A stretch of DNA of 64,000 nucleotides from Siderastrea radians. Lineage: Eukaryota; Cnidaria; Anthozoa; Scleractinia; Rhizangiidae. Of the stretch, positions 19,518-33,955 are shown piece by piece. Both the position numbers and the translations under genes were made by a program. The stretch lies in assembly GCA_964017195.1 (NCBI GenBank), contig OZ024898.1:16794475-16858474 (forward strand), in the 5' to 3' direction. Within the stretch, counting starts at the first letter, position 1, and every line of letters begins with the position of its first letter. Under the pieces are notes generated by a model, which had not been told where the DNA came from, searched no databases, and was given only the letters and a program-made list of their open reading frames with translations.

Positions 19518-20091
19518 CAAGTTGAACAAAAAGATCAGCTCGAAGCCACGTCGCCCAAAGACCGTTCAACCTTTCAAAAGTAGTACCAAGAGCAGCGACA
19601 CCAAGGCGTCGTGTTTGATTTTCAGGTAGAGTTGGTGACCTAGTGCGAATCGGAGATCAGGTTACTGAAGATAAGGTGTCCGACATTGAAGGTGATTCCA
19701 TTTAATTGCATTGCGCATCCTTTCTGCGCATCATTTTTTCCGTGATTAGCGCGCAGCGAGCACGCGCACTTTCGGAACTTGGTATGTTTTTATGAAAACT
19801 GAGTTGTTTAGAGAAATAAATGGTCGTTTTGTCCTAATTGAGCACGGTGATCCCCATTTTTTATTGTATAAACTCATTGAGGACAGTGTTCCCAAAGTTC
19901 GCAAAAATCTATGATCAGATTTTCCACAGTTTAAAAAAATCCCTACGAAAAAAGCCATTTAGGGTAGAGGACCGCACATCAATCTACCTTTGTCACCGTC
20001 TACTTTTTGAGTTTCCAGAAAATTTGAAGCTTTTGGGCCATGTTTTGTACAACACAGATGACTATACATATGTAGAAAGTCGCCCAGAATG
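19518..20091 (+). repeat. Block B, copy 2
   Basis: Partner of 1,786-2,372 (about 95% identical). It begins with CAAGTTGAACAAAAAG and ends by passing into satellite at TCTTGTCATTTTCGCACTGG. The preceding sequence (GGTACTTTCCTCA) is unrelated to block A. Confidence 0.9.
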
Positions 20092-23000
20092 TCTTGTCAT
20101 TTTCGCACTGGGCACACCACTTTTTAGCGTTTTCAGCATAGTGCCCAAGTTTGCACGAAACAGACGTTTTCAGCCCCATATCAGCATATTTTGTCATTTT
20201 CGCACTTGGCGCATTACTTGTTAGCACGAATTTGTGCAAAACTGCGTTTTCAGCCCGACATCAGCACGTTTTGTCATTTTCTTACTGGGCACACCACTTT
20301 ATAGCGATTTTCAGCAAAGTGCACGAGTTTGTCAAAAACAAAGTTTTCTGCTGGACATCGGCACGTTTTGTCATTTTCGCACGCGTTTTCAGCAAAGTGC
20401 ACCAGTTTGTACGAAACAGAAGTTTTCAGCCCGAGATTAGTACGTTTTGTCATTTTCGCACTGGGTGCACCACTTTTTAGTGATTTTCAGCGAAGTGGAC
20501 GAGTTTGTACAACCCAACGTTTTCAGAACGAGATCAGCGTGTTTTGACATTTCCGCACTGGGCGCACCATTTTTTAGCGACTTTCAACAAAGTGCACGAG
20601 TTTGTACTAAACAGCGTTTTCAGCCCGAGTTGAGAACGTTTTGCTATGTTTGCACTTAGCACACCACTTCTTAGCGTTTTCAGCAAAGTTTACGAATTTG
20701 TACAAAACAGCGTTTTCAGCACGAGATCAGCATGTTTTGTCATTTTCGCACTGGGCGCACCACTTTTAAGCTATTTTCAGCAAAGTTCAGCAGTTTGTAC
20801 AAAACAGCGTTGTCAGAATGAGATCAGCATGTTTTCTCATTTCGCTCTGGGCATACTACTTTTTAGTGTTTTCAGCAAAGTGCAAGAGTTTTTACGCAAC
20901 AGACGTTTTCAGCCTGAGATCAGAACGTTTTGTCATTTTCGCACTGGGCGCACTACTTTTTAGCCATTTTAAGCAAAGTGCACGAGTTTGTCCAAAACAG
21001 CGTTTTCAGCCCCAGATCAGCACGTTTTGACATTTCCCACCGGGGCACCATTTTTTAGCGTCTTTCAACAAAGGGCCCGAGATTGTACAAAACTGGGTTT
21101 TCAGCCCGAGATCAGAACGTTTTGTCATTTTCGCACTTGGCGCCCTACGTTTCAGCCATTTTTAGTAAAGCGCACAAGTTTGTACAAATCAGCGCGTTCA
21201 GCCCTAGAAATGCACGTTTTGTCATTTCGCACTTGGCGACACCACTTTGTTGCGTTTTCAGCAAAGTGAAAGACTTTTTACGAAACAAAAGTTTTGAGCC
21301 CGAGAGCAACACGTTTTGTCATTTTCTCACTGGGCGCGCCACTTTTTAGTAATTCTTAGCAAAGTGCACGAGTTTGTCCAAAACAGCGTTTCAGCCTTAG
21401 ATCAGCACGTACAGTCATTTTTGCACTGGATGCACTACTTTTTAACTCTTTTCAGCAAAGTGCACGAGTTTGTACACAACAGCGATTTTCAGCCCTAGAT
21501 CAGCATGTTTTGTCATTTTCACTCTGGGCACACCACTTCTTAGCGTTTTCAGCAAAGTGCACGAGTTGGTACACAACAGCGTTTTCAGCCCTAGATCAGC
21601 TTTTGTCATTTTCACTCTGGGCACACCACATTTTAGCGTTTTTAGCAAAGTGCACGAGTTTGTACGAAACAGAAGTTTTAGTCCCAGAAGCCATTTTTAG
21701 CATAGTAAACGAGTTTGTCCAAAACAGCGTTTTCAGCCCGAGATCAGCACGTAATGTCATTTTTGCACTGGGTGCACCACTTTTTAACTCTTTTCAGCAA
21801 AGTGCACGAGTTTGTCCAAAGAGCAAAACAACGTTATTAGCCCGAGATCAGCATGTTTTGTCATTTTCACTCTGGGCACACCACTTTTTAGCGTTTTCAG
21901 CAAAGTGCGCGAGTTTGTACGAAACAGTCTGTTTAGCTCGAGATCACCACGTTTTTCCATTTTCAATCTGGGCGCACCTCTTTTTAGCGCTTTTCAGCAA
22001 AGCACACGAGTTTGTACACAACAGCGTTTTCCGCCCTATATCAGCATGTCTTGTCATTTTCACTCTGGGCACACCACTTCTTACCGTTTTCAACAAAGTC
22101 CACGAGTTTCTACACAACAGCGTTTTCAGCCGTAAATCAGCATATTTTGTCATTTTCACTCGGGGCACACCAATTCTTAGCGTTTTCAGCAAAAGTGCTT
22201 GACTTTGTACAAAACAGCGTTTTAAGAACAAGATCAGCATGTTTTGTCATTTTTGCACTGTGGTCACTACTTTTTAGTCATCTTTAGCAAAGTGCACAAG
22301 TTTGCGCAAAACAGCGTTTTCAGCCGGACATCAGCACGTTTTGTCATCTTAGCACTGGGCGCAATACTTTTTAACTCTTTTCAGCAAAGTGCACGAGTTT
22401 GTCCAAAGAGCAAAACAGCGTTACTAGCCCGAGATCAGTTTTATCATTTTTACACTGTGCACACCACTTTTTAGTTCTTTTGAGCAAAGTGCACGAGTTT
22501 GTACAAATCAGCGTTTTCAGCCCTAGATCAGCATGTTTTGTCATTTTCGCTCTTGGCACATCACTTCTAGGCGTTTTCAGCAAAGTGCATGAGTTTGTAC
22601 AAAAGAGCGTTTTCAGCGGGAGATGAGCACGTTTTAACATTTTCGCACTTAGCGGACAAATTTTTAGCGATTTTCGGCAAAGGGCATTAGTTTGTCCAAA
22701 ACAGCGTTTGCTGCCCGAGATCAGCATGTTTTATCATTTTCACTCTGGGGACACCACTTCTTAGCGTTTTTAGCACTGGACTGTGCACTGTGCTCACCAC
22801 TTTTTAGCGATTTTCAGCAAAGGGCATCAGTTTGTCCAAAACAGCGTTTTCTTCCCGACATCAGCACGTTTTGTCATTTTCGCACTGGGCGCACCACTTT
22901 TTAACTCTTTTCAGCAAAGTGCACGAGTTTGTCCAAAGAGCAAAACAGCGTTATTAGCCCGAGATCAGCACGTTTTATCATTTTCGCACTGTGCACACCA

Positions 23001-24235
23001 GTTATAAGCAATTTCCAGCAAAGTGCACGAGTTTGTATACAACAGCGTTTTCAGCCCTAGATCAGCATGTTTTGTCATTTTTGTTCTGCGCACTCCATTT
23101 CTTAACGTTGCCAGCAAAGTGCATGAGTTTGTACAAAACAGCGTTTTCAGCCGGAGATGACCACGCTTCTGTCATTTTCGCTTTGGGCCCACCACATTTT
23201 AGCGCTTTTCAGCCAAGCGCACGAGGTTTTAGAAAAGAGCGTATTCTGCGCTAGATCAGAACGTTTTGTGATTTTCGCATGTGGCACCCTCCGTTTTAGC
23301 CATTTTTAGCAAAGTGCACGAGTTTCTACAAAACAGTATTTCTAGCCGGATATCAGGAGGGTTTAACATTTTCGCACTGGGTGCACCACTTTTTAGCAAT
23401 TTTTAGCAAAGTACACGAGTTTGTCCAAAACAGCGTTTTCAGCCCGAGATCAGCACGTACTTTCATTTTTGCACTGGGTGCACCACTTTTTAACTCTTTT
23501 CAGCAAAGTGCACGAGTTTGTCCAAAGAGCAAAAAAGCGATATTAGCTCGAGATCAGCACGTCTTATCATTTTCGCACTGTGCACACCACGTCTTAGCTT
23601 TTTGGAGCAAAGTGGACGAGTTTGTACAAAACAGCGTTTTGAGCCCTAGATCAGCATGTTTTGTCATTTTCGGTCTGGGCACTCCACTTCTTAACGTTTT
23701 GAGCAAAGTGCAGGAGTTTGCACAAAACAGTGTTTTCAGTCCGAGATGAGCACGCTTTTGTCATTTCCGTATTGGGCCCACCACTTCTTAGCCTTTTTCT
23801 GCAAAGCGTACGAGTTTGTACAAAACAGCGTTTTTAGCCATAGATCAGCATGTTTTGTCATTTTCGCTCTGGGCACTCCATTTGTTTACGTTTCTAGCAA
23901 AGTGCATGAGTTTGTACAAAACAGCCTTTTCCGCCGCAAATGAGCACGCTTTTGTAATTTTCGCATTGGGCCCACCAACTTTTCAGCGCTTTTTAGCAAA
24001 GGGCACGAGTTTGTACAAAACAGCTTTTTCAGCCCGAGATCAGAGCGTTTTGTCATTTTCGCACTGTGCACACCACTTATTAGCGATTTTCAGCAAAGTG
24101 CATGAGTTTGTACAAAAAAGCGTTTCCAGCTGGAGATGACCACGAGTTTCTACAAAACAGTATTTCTAGCCGGATATCAGCAGGTTTTAACATTTTCGCA
24201 CTGGGCGCACCACTTATTAGCAATTTTCAGCAAAG

Positions 24236-25251
24236 TGCACGAGTTTGTACACAATAGCGTTTTCAGCCCTAGATCGGCATGTTTTGTCATTTTCACTCTG
24301 GACACACCACTTTTTAGCGTTTCCAGCAAAGTGCATGAGTTTATACAAAAAAGCGTTTTCAGCTGGAGATGACCACGCTTTTTTCCTAGATCAGAAAGTT
24401 TTGTCATTTTCGCCTGTGGCACCCTCCGTTTTAGCCATTTATAGCAAACTGCACGAGTTTCTACAAAACAGTATTTCTAGCCGGATGTCAAGAGGTTTTA
24501 ACATTTTCGCACTTCGCACCACTTTTAAGCGATTTTTAGCAAAGTGCACGAGTTTGTCCAAAACAGCGTTTTCAGCCTTAGATCAGCACATACTTTCATT
24601 TTTGCACTGCGTGCACCACTTTTTGACTCTTTTTGCAAAGTGCACGAGATTTTTAAAGAGCAAAACAGCGTTATTAGGCCGAGATCAGAACGTTTTATCA
24701 TTTTGGCACTCTGCCCACCACTTATTAGCGATTTTCATGAAAGTGCACGAGTTTGTACACAATAGCGTTTTCAGCCCTAGATCAGCATGTTTTGTCATTT
24801 TCACTCTGGACACACCACTTTTTAGCGTTTCCAGCAAAGTGCATGAGTTTATACAAAAAAGCGTTTTCAGCTGGAGATGACCACGCTTTTTTCCTAGATC
24901 AGAAAGTTTTGTCATTTTCGCCTGTGGCACCCTCCGTTTTAGCCATTTTTAGCAAACTGCACGAGTTTCTACAAAACAGTATTTCTAGCCGGATGTCAGG
25001 AGGTTTTAACATTTTCGCACTTTGCACCACTTTTAAGCGATTTTCAGCAAAGTGCACGAGTTTGTCCAAAACAGCGTTTTCAGCCTTAGATCAGCACGTA
25101 CTTTCATTTTTGCACTGCGTGCACCACTTTTTGACTCTTTTTGCAAAGTGCACGAGATTTTTAAAGAGCAAAACAGCGTTATTAGGCCGAGATCAGAACG
25201 TTTTATCATTTTGGCACTCTGCCCACCACTTATTAGCGATTTTCATGAAAG
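24236..25251 (+). repeat. 508-bp higher-order duplication within array 3
   Basis: 24,236-24,743 is repeated at 24,744-25,251 with constant offset 508 and only a handful of differences. It comprises five monomers including an unusual one with CGCTTTTTTCCTAGATCAGAAAG. Confidence 0.92.
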
Positions 25252-26254
25252 TGCACGAGTTTGTACAAACAGCGTTTTCAGCCCTAGATCAGCATGTTTT
25301 GTCATTTTCACTCTGGGCACACCACTTGCTAGCGTTTTCAGCAAAGTGCATGACTTTTTACAAAACAGCGTTTTCAGCCCGAGATCAGCACGCTTTAACA
25401 TTTTCGCGCTAGGCGGAGCACTTTTAAGCAATTTTTAGTGAGTTCATGAGTTTGTACTAAACAGCGTTTTCAGCCCAAGATCAGCGTTTTGTTATATTCG
25501 TACTGGGTGCACCACTTTTTAACTCACACCACTTACTAGCAATTTTATGCAAAGTGCACGAATTTGTACACATTAGCGTTTTCAGCCCTAGATCAGCATG
25601 TTTTGTCATTTTCACTCTGGGCACGCCACTTCTTAGCGTTTCCTGCAAAAGGCATGCGTTTCCAGCCGGAGATCAGCACGTTTTGTCATTTTCGCACTGT
25701 GTGAACACTTTTTAGCTATTTTCAGCAAAGTGCACGACTTTTTACGAAACAAACGATTTGAGCCCGAGAGCAGCACGTTTTGTCATTTTCTCACTGGGCG
25801 CACCACTTTTTAGCGATTTTCAACAAAGTACCTCAGTTTGTTCAAAACAGCGTTTTTAGCCCGAGATCAGCACGTACTGTCATTTTTGCAGTGGATGCAC
25901 CACTTTTTCACTCTTTTCAGCAAAGTGCACGAGTTTCTCCAAAGAGCAAAACAGCGTTATTAGCCAGAGATCAGCACGTTTTATCATTTTCGCACTGTGA
26001 ACACTACTTATTAGTGATTTTCAGCAAAGTGCACGAGTTTGTTCATAACAGTGTTTTCAGCCCGAGATCAGTACGTTTTGTCATTTTGGCACTGGGTGCA
26101 ACACGTTTTAGCTTTTTTCAGCAAAGTGCACGAGTTTGTACAAAACTGTGATTTCAGCCCGAGATCAGGAGGTACTATCATTTTTGCACTGCACCATTTT
26201 TTAACTCTTTTCAGCAAAGTGCACGAGTTTGTCGAAAACAGCGTTTTCAGCCCG

Positions 26255-28980
26255 AGATCAGCGCGTTTTGTCATTTTCGCACTGGGTGCAAACGTTTTAG
26301 CTTTTTTCAGCAAGGTGCACGAGTTTGTACAAAACAGCGTTTTCAGCGCGAGATCAGCAGGTACTGTCTTTTTTGCACTGGGTGCGCCACTTTTTAACTC
26401 TTTTCAGCAAAGTGCACGAGTTTTTACAAAACAGCGTTTTTAGCACTAGATCAGCATGTTTTGTCATTTTCACTCAGGGCACACCACTTTTTAGCGTTTT
26501 CAGCAAAGTGCATGAGTTTGTATAAAATGGCGTTTTCAGCCGGAGAGCAGCACGTTTTATGATTTTCGCACTGTGGGAACACTTTTTAGCTATTTTCAGC
26601 AAAGTGCACGACTTTTTACGAAACAAAAGTTTTGAGCCCGAGAGCAGCACGTTTTGTCATTTTCTCACTGGGCGCACCACTTTTTAGCGATTTTCAACAA
26701 AGTACCTCAGTTTGTCCAAAACAGCGTTTTCAGCCCGAGATCAGCACGTACTGTCATTATTGCTCTGGGTGCACCACTTTTTCAATCTTTTTAACAAAGT
26801 GCACGAGTTTGTGCAAAGAGCAAAACAGCGTTATTAGCGCGAGATGAGCACGTTTTATCATTTTCGCACTGTGAACACTACTTATTAGTGATTTTCAGCA
26901 AAGTGCATGAGTTTGTTCATAACAGTGTTTTCAGCCCGAGTTCAGCACGTTTTGTCATTTTTGCACTGGGAGCAACACGTTTTATCTTTTTTCATCAAAG
27001 TGCACGAGTTTGTACACAACAGCGTTTTCAGCCCGAGATCAGCACGTTTTGTCATTTTCGCACTGGGTGCAACACGTTTTATCTGTTTTTAGCAAAGTGC
27101 ACGAGTTTGTACAAAACAGCGTTTTCAGCCCTAGATCAGCATGTTTTGTTATTTTCACTCTGGGCACACCACTTTTTAGCGTTTTCAGCAAAGTGCATCA
27201 GTTTGTACAAAACAGCGTTTTCAGCCGGAGATCAGCACGTACTGTCATTTGTGCACTGGGTGCACCACTTTTTCAATCTTCAGCACCTTTTTACATTTTT
27301 GCACTGGGCGGACCTCTTTTTAGTGATTTTCAGCAAAGGGTATCAGTTTGTCCAAAACAGCGTTATCAGCCGGAGATCAGCACGTTTGCTCATTTTCGCA
27401 CTGGGCGCACCACTTTTAAGCTATTTTCAGCAAAGTGCACGAGTTTGTGCAAAACAGCATTTACAGCCCGATCAGCATGTTTAGTCATTTTCGCACTGGG
27501 TGCATCACTTTTTTTGCAATTTTTATTGAAGTGCACGAGTTTGTACAAAACAGCGTTTTCAGCCAAAGATCAGCAGGTTTTGTCATTTTCGCACTCTGCA
27601 CACCACTTATTAGCGATTTTCAGCAAGGTGCACCAATTTTGTACAAAACAGCGTTTTCAGCCCTAGATCTGTATGTTTTGTCATTTTTGCTCTGGGCACA
27701 CCACTTCTTAGCGTTTTTAGCAGAGTGCATGAGTTTGTACAAAAAAGCGTTTTCAGCCGGAGATGAGCACGTTTTAACATTTTCGCACTCAGATCAGCGC
27801 GTTTTGTCATTTTCGCACTGGGTGCAAAACGTTTTAGCTTTTTTCAGCAAGGTGCACGAGTTTGTACAAAACAGCGTTTTCAGCGCTAGATCAGCAGGTA
27901 CTGTCTTTTTTGCACTGGGTGCACCACTTTTTAACTCTTTTCAGCAAAGTGCACGAGTTTTTACAAAACAGCGTTTTTAGCACTAGATCAGCATGTTTTG
28001 TCATTTTCACTCAGGGCACACCACTTTTTAGCGTTTTCAGCAAAGTGCATGAGTTTGTATAAAATGGCGTTTTCAGCCGGAGAGCAGCACGTTTTATGGT
28101 TTTATGATTTTCGCACTGTGGGAACACTTTTTAGCTATTTTCAGCAAAGTGCACGACTTTTTACGAAACAAAAGTTTTGAGCCCGAGAGCAGCACGTTTT
28201 GTCATTTTCTCACTGGGCGCACCACTTTTTAGCGATTTTCAACAAAGTACCTCAGTTTGTCCAAAACAGCGTTTTCAGCCCGAGATCAGCACGTACTGTC
28301 ATTATTGCTCTGGGTGCACCACTTTTTCAATCTTTTTAACAAAGTGCACGAGTTTGTGCAAAGAGCAAAACAGCGTTATTAGCGCGAAATGAGCACGTTT
28401 TATCATTTTCGCACTGTGAACACTACTTATTAGTGATTTTCAGCAAAGTGCATGAGTTTGTTCATAACAGTGTTTTCAGCCCGAGTTCAGCACGTTTTGT
28501 CATTTTTGCACTGGGAGCAACACGTTTTATCTTTTTTCATCAAAGTGCACGAGTTTGACACAACAGCGTTTTCAGCCCAAGATCAGCACGTTTTGTCATT
28601 TTCGCACTGGGTGCAACACGTTTTATCTGTTTTTAGCAAAGTGCACGAGTTTGTACAAAACAGCGTTTTCAGCCCTAGATCAGCATGTTTTGTAATTTTC
28701 ACTCTGGGCACACCACTTTTTAGCGTTTTCAGCAAAGTGCATGAGTTTGTACAAAACAGCGTTTTCAGCCGGAGATCAGCACGTACTGTCATTTGTGCAC
28801 TGGGTGCACCACTTTTTCAATCTTCAGCACATTTTTACATTTTTGCACTGGGCGGACCTCTTTTTAGTGATTTTCAGCAAAGGGTATCAGTTTGTCCAAA
28901 ACAGCGTTATCAGCCCGAGATCAGCACGTTTGCTCATTTTCGCACTGGGCGCACCACTTTTAAGCTATTTTCAGCAAAGT
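26255..28980 (+). repeat. About 1.2-kb duplicated segment within array 3
   Basis: 26,255-27,437 matches 27,791-28,980 at offsets of 1,536-1,545. The intervening 27,438-27,790 matches a piece of the 2,525-bp unit (about 29,372-29,655). The array is thus a mosaic of exchanged blocks. Confidence 0.9.
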
Positions 28981-31430
28981 GTATGACTTTCCAAAACAGC
29001 GTTATCAGTCCGAGACCAGCACGTACTGTCATTTTTGCACTAGGTTCACCACTTTTTAACTCTTTTCAGCAAAGTGCACGAGTTTGTCATAAGAACAAAA
29101 CAGCGTTTTCAGCCCGAGATCAGCACGTTTTGTCATTTTCGCACTGGACGTCCACTTTTTACACTTTTCAGCAAAGCGCACAAGTTTGAACAAGGCAGTG
29201 TTTTCAGCCCGAGATCAGAACGTTTTGTCATTTTCCCACTTGGCCTGCTACTGTTTAGCCATTTTTAGCAAAGTGCACGAGTTTGTGCAAAACAATGTTT
29301 TCAGCCAGATATCAGCACGTTTTGTCATTTTCGCAGTGGCCAACACCACTTTTTATCGATTTTCAGCAAAGTGCACGAGTTTGTGCAAAACAGCATTTAC
29401 AGCCCGATCAGCATGTTTAGTCATTTTCGCACTGGGTGCATCACTTTTTTTGCAATTTTCATTGAAGTGCACGAGTTTGTACAAAAAAGCGTTTTCAGCC
29501 CAAGATCAGCAGGTTTTGTCATTTTCGCACTCTGCACACCACTTATTAGCGATTTTCAGCAAGGTGCACCAATTTTGTACAAAACAGCGTTTTCAGCCCT
29601 AGATCTGTATGTTTTGTCATTTTCGCTCTGGGCACACCACTTCTTAGCGTTTATTTAGTAAGTGATATTTAGTAAGTGGACCAGTTTGTACAAAACAGCG
29701 TTTTCAGCCCAAGATCAGCACGTTTTCTCATTTTCGCACTGGAGGAACCCTTTTTAGCTATTTTCAGCAAAGTGCACGACTTTTTACGAAACAAAAGTTT
29801 TGAGCCAGATAGCAGCTCGTTTTGTCATTTTCTCACTGGGCGCACCACTTTTTAGCGATTTTCAACAAAGCACCTCAGTTTGTCCAAAACAGCGTTATCA
29901 GCCCGAGATCAGCACGTACTGTCATTTGTGCACTGGGTGCACCACTTTTTCAATCTTTTTAGCAAAGTGCTCGATTTTGTCCAAAGAGCAAAACAGCGTT
30001 ATTAGCCCGCACTGTGAACACTACTTATTAGTGAATTTCAGCAAAGTGCACGAGTTTGTTCATAACAGTGTTTTCGGCCCGAGATCAGCACGTTTCCTCA
30101 TTTACGAACTGGGCGCACCACTTTTAAGCGATTTTCAGCAAAGTGCACGAGTTTGTCCAAAACAGCGTTATTAGCCTTAGATCAGCACGTACTTTCATTT
30201 TTGCACTGGGTGCACCACTTTTTGACTCTTTTCAGCAAAGTGCACGAGTTTGTCCAAAACAGCGTTTTCAGCCCGAGATCAGCACGTTTTAACATTTTCG
30301 CACTGGATGCAACACTTTTCATCTTTTTTTTTAGCAAAGAGCAGGAGTTTGTACAAAACAGCGTTTTCAGCCCTAGATCAGCATGTTTTGTCATTTTCAC
30401 ACTGGGCACACCACTTCTTAGCGTTTTCAGCAAAGGGCATGAGTTTGTTCAAAACAGCGTTTTCAGCCGGAGATCAGCACGTTTTAACATTTTCGCATTG
30501 GGAGGACCACTTCTTAGCGATTTTCAGCAAAGGGCATCAGTTTGTCCAAGAGAGGGTTTTCCGCCCGAGATCAGCACGTTTCCTCATTTTCGCACTGGGT
30601 GCACCAGTTTTAAGCGATTTCTTGTAAGTGCACCAGTTTGTACAAAACAGCGTTTTCAGCCATAGATCAGCATGTTTTGTCATTTTCACTCTGGGCACAC
30701 CACTTCTTAGCGTTTTCAGCAAAGGGCATGAGTTTGTTCAAAACAGCGTTTTCAGCCGGAGATGAGCACGTTTTAACATTTTCGCACTCAGGGGACCACT
30801 TTTGAGCGTTTTCAGCAAAGGGCATCAGTTTGTCCAAAACAGTGTTTTTAGCCCTAGATCAGCACGTTTCCTAATTTTCGCACTGGGCGAACCACTTTTA
30901 AGCGATATTTAGTAAGTGGACCAGTTTGTACAAAACAGCGTTTTCAGCCCAAGATCAGCACGTTTTCTCATTTTCGCACTGGAGGAACCCTTTTTAGCTA
31001 TTTTCAGCAAAGTGCACGACTTTTTACGAAACAAAAGTTTTGAGCCAGATAGCAGCTCGTTTTGTCATTTTCTCACTGGGCGCACCACTTTTTAGCGATT
31101 TTCAACAAAGTACCTCAGTTTGTCCAAAACAGCGTTTTCAGCCCGAGATCAGCACGTACTGTCATTTTTGCGCTGGGTGCATTACTCTTTAACTCTTTTC
31201 AGCAAAGTGCACGAGTTTGTCCAAAGAGCAAAAAAGCGTTATTAGCCCGAGATCAGCACGTTTTTTCATTTTCGCACTGTGCACACCACTTATTAGCGAT
31301 TTTCATCAAAGTGCACGAGTCTGTACAAAACATCGTTTTCAGCCCTAGATCAGCAGGTTTTGTCATTTTCACTCTGGGCACACGACTTCCTAGCTTTTTT
31401 CATCAAAGTGCATGAGTTTGTTCAAAACAG
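28905..31430 (+). repeat. 2.5-kb higher-order repeat, copy 1
   Basis: 2,526 bp, about 26 monomers. It differs from copies 2 and 3 by one extra T in a T run near 30,321 and isolated substitutions (for example AAAAAAGC near 29,482, CCATAGATC near 30,660). Confidence 0.96.
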
Positions 31431-33955
31431 CGTTATCAGCCCGAGATCAGCACGTTTGCTCATTTTCGCACTGGGCGCACCACTTTTAAGCTATTTTCAG
31501 CAAAGTGTATGACTTTCCAAAACAGCGTTATCAGTCCGAGACCAGCACGTACTGTCATTTTTGCACTAGGTTCACCACTTTTTAACTCTTTTCAGCAAAG
31601 TGCACGAGTTTGTCATAAGAACAAAACAGCGTTTTCAGCCCGAGATCAGCACGTTTTGTCATTTTCGCACTGGACGTCCACTTTTTACACTTTTCAGCAA
31701 AGCGCACAAGTTTGAACAAGGCAGTGTTTTCAGCCCGAGATCAGAACGTTTTGTCATTTTCCCACTTGGCCTGCTACTGTTTAGCCATTTTTAGCAAAGT
31801 GCACGAGTTTGTGCAAAACAATGTTTTCAGCCAGATATCAGCACGTTTTGTCATTTTCGCAGTGGCCAACACCACTTTTTATCGATTTTCAGCAAAGTGC
31901 ACGAGTTTGTGCAAAACAGCATTTACAGCCCGATCAGCATGTTTAGTCATTTTCGCACTGGGTGCATCACTTTTTTTGCAATTTTCATTGAAGTGCACGA
32001 GTTTGTACAAAACAGCGTTTTCAGCCCAAGATCAGCAGGTTTTGTCATTTTCGCACTCTGCACACCACTTATTAGCGATTTTCAGCAAGGTGCACCAATT
32101 TTGTACAAAACAGCGTTTTCAGCCCTAGATCTGTATGTTTTGTCATTTTCGCTCTGGGCACACCACTTCTTAGCGTTTATTTAGTAAGTGATATTTAGTA
32201 AGTGGACCAGTTTGTACAAAACAGCGTTTTCAGCCCAAGATCAGCACGTTTTCTCATTTTCGCACTGGAGGAACCCTTTTTAGCTATTTTCAGCAAAGTG
32301 CACGACTTTTTACGAAACAAAAGTTTTGAGCCAGATAGCAGCTCGTTTTGTCATTTTCTCACTGGGCGCACCACTTTTTAGCGATTTTCAACAAAGCACC
32401 TCAGTTTGTCCAAAACAGCGTTATCAGCCCGAGATCAGCACGTACTGTCATTTGTGCACTGGGTGCACCACTTTTTCAATCTTTTTAGCAAAGTGCTCGA
32501 TTTTGTCCAAAGAGCAAAACAGCGTTATTAGCCCGCACTGTGAACACTACTTATTAGTGAATTTCAGCAAAGTGCACGAGTTTGTTCATAACAGTGTTTT
32601 CGGCCCGAGATCAGCACGTTTCCTCATTTACGAACTGGGCGCACCACTTTTAAGCGATTTTCAGCAAAGTGCACGAGTTTGTCCAAAACAGCGTTATTAG
32701 CCTTAGATCAGCACGTACTTTCATTTTTGCACTGGGTGCACCACTTTTTGACTCTTTTCAGCAAAGTGCACGAGTTTGTCCAAAACAGCGTTTTCAGCCC
32801 GAGATCAGCACGTTTTAACATTTTCGCACTGGATGCAACACTTTTCATCTTTTTTTTAGCAAAGAGCAGGAGTTTGTACAAAACAGCGTTTTCAGCCCTA
32901 GATCAGCATGTTTTGTCATTTTCACACTGGGCACACCACTTCTTAGCGTTTTCAGCAAAGGGCATGAGTTTGTTCAAAACAGCGTTTTCAGCCGGAGATC
33001 AGCACGTTTTAACATTTTCGCATTGGGAGGACCACTTCTTAGCGATTTTCAGCAAAGGGCATCAGTTTGTCCAAGAGAGGGTTTTCCGCCCGAGATCAGC
33101 ACGTTTCCTCATTTTCGCACTGGGTGCACCAGTTTTAAGCGATTTCTTGTAAGTGCACCAGTTTGTACAAAACAGCGTTTTCAGCCCTAAATCAGCATGT
33201 TTTGTCATTTTCACTCTGGGCACACCACTTCTTAGCGTTTTCAGCAAAGGGCATGAGTTTGTTCAAAACAGCGTTTTCAGCCGGAGATGAGCACGTTTTA
33301 ACATTTTCGCACTCAGGGGACCACTTTTGAGCGTTTTCAGCAAAGGGCATCAGTTTGTCCAAAACAGTGTTTTTAGCCCTAGATCAGCACGTTTCCTAAT
33401 TTTCGCACTGGGCGAACCACTTTTAAGCGATATTTAGTAAGTGGACCAGTTTGTACAAAACAGCGTTTTCAGCCCAAGATCAGCACGTTTTCTCATTTTC
33501 GCACTGGAGGAACCCTTTTTAGCTATTTTCAGCAAAGTGCACGACTTTTTACGAAACAAAAGTTTTGAGCCAGATAGCAGCTCGTTTTGTCATTTTCTCA
33601 CTGGGCGCACCACTTTTTAGCGATTTTCAACAAAGTACCTCAGTTTGTCCAAAACAGCGTTTTCAGCCCGAGATCAGCACGTACTGTCATTTTTGCGCTG
33701 GGTGCATTACTCTTTAACTCTTTTCAGCAAAGTGCACGAGTTTGTCCAAAGAGCAAAAAAGCGTTATTAGCCCGAGATCAGCACGTTTTTTCATTTTCGC
33801 ACTGTGCACACCACTTATTAGCGATTTTCATCAAAGTGCACGAGTCTGTACAAAACATCGTTTTCAGCCCTAGATCAGCAGGTTTTGTCATTTTCACTCT
33901 GGGCACACGACTTCCTAGCTTTTTTCATCAAAGTGCATGAGTTTGTTCAAAACAG
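31431..33955 (+). repeat. 2.5-kb higher-order repeat, copy 2
   Basis: 2,525 bp. Boundaries were set where the sequence returns to CGTTATCAGCCCGAGATC after TTCAAAACAG. One visible difference from copy 3 is CCCTAAATC near 33,184. Confidence 0.96.
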
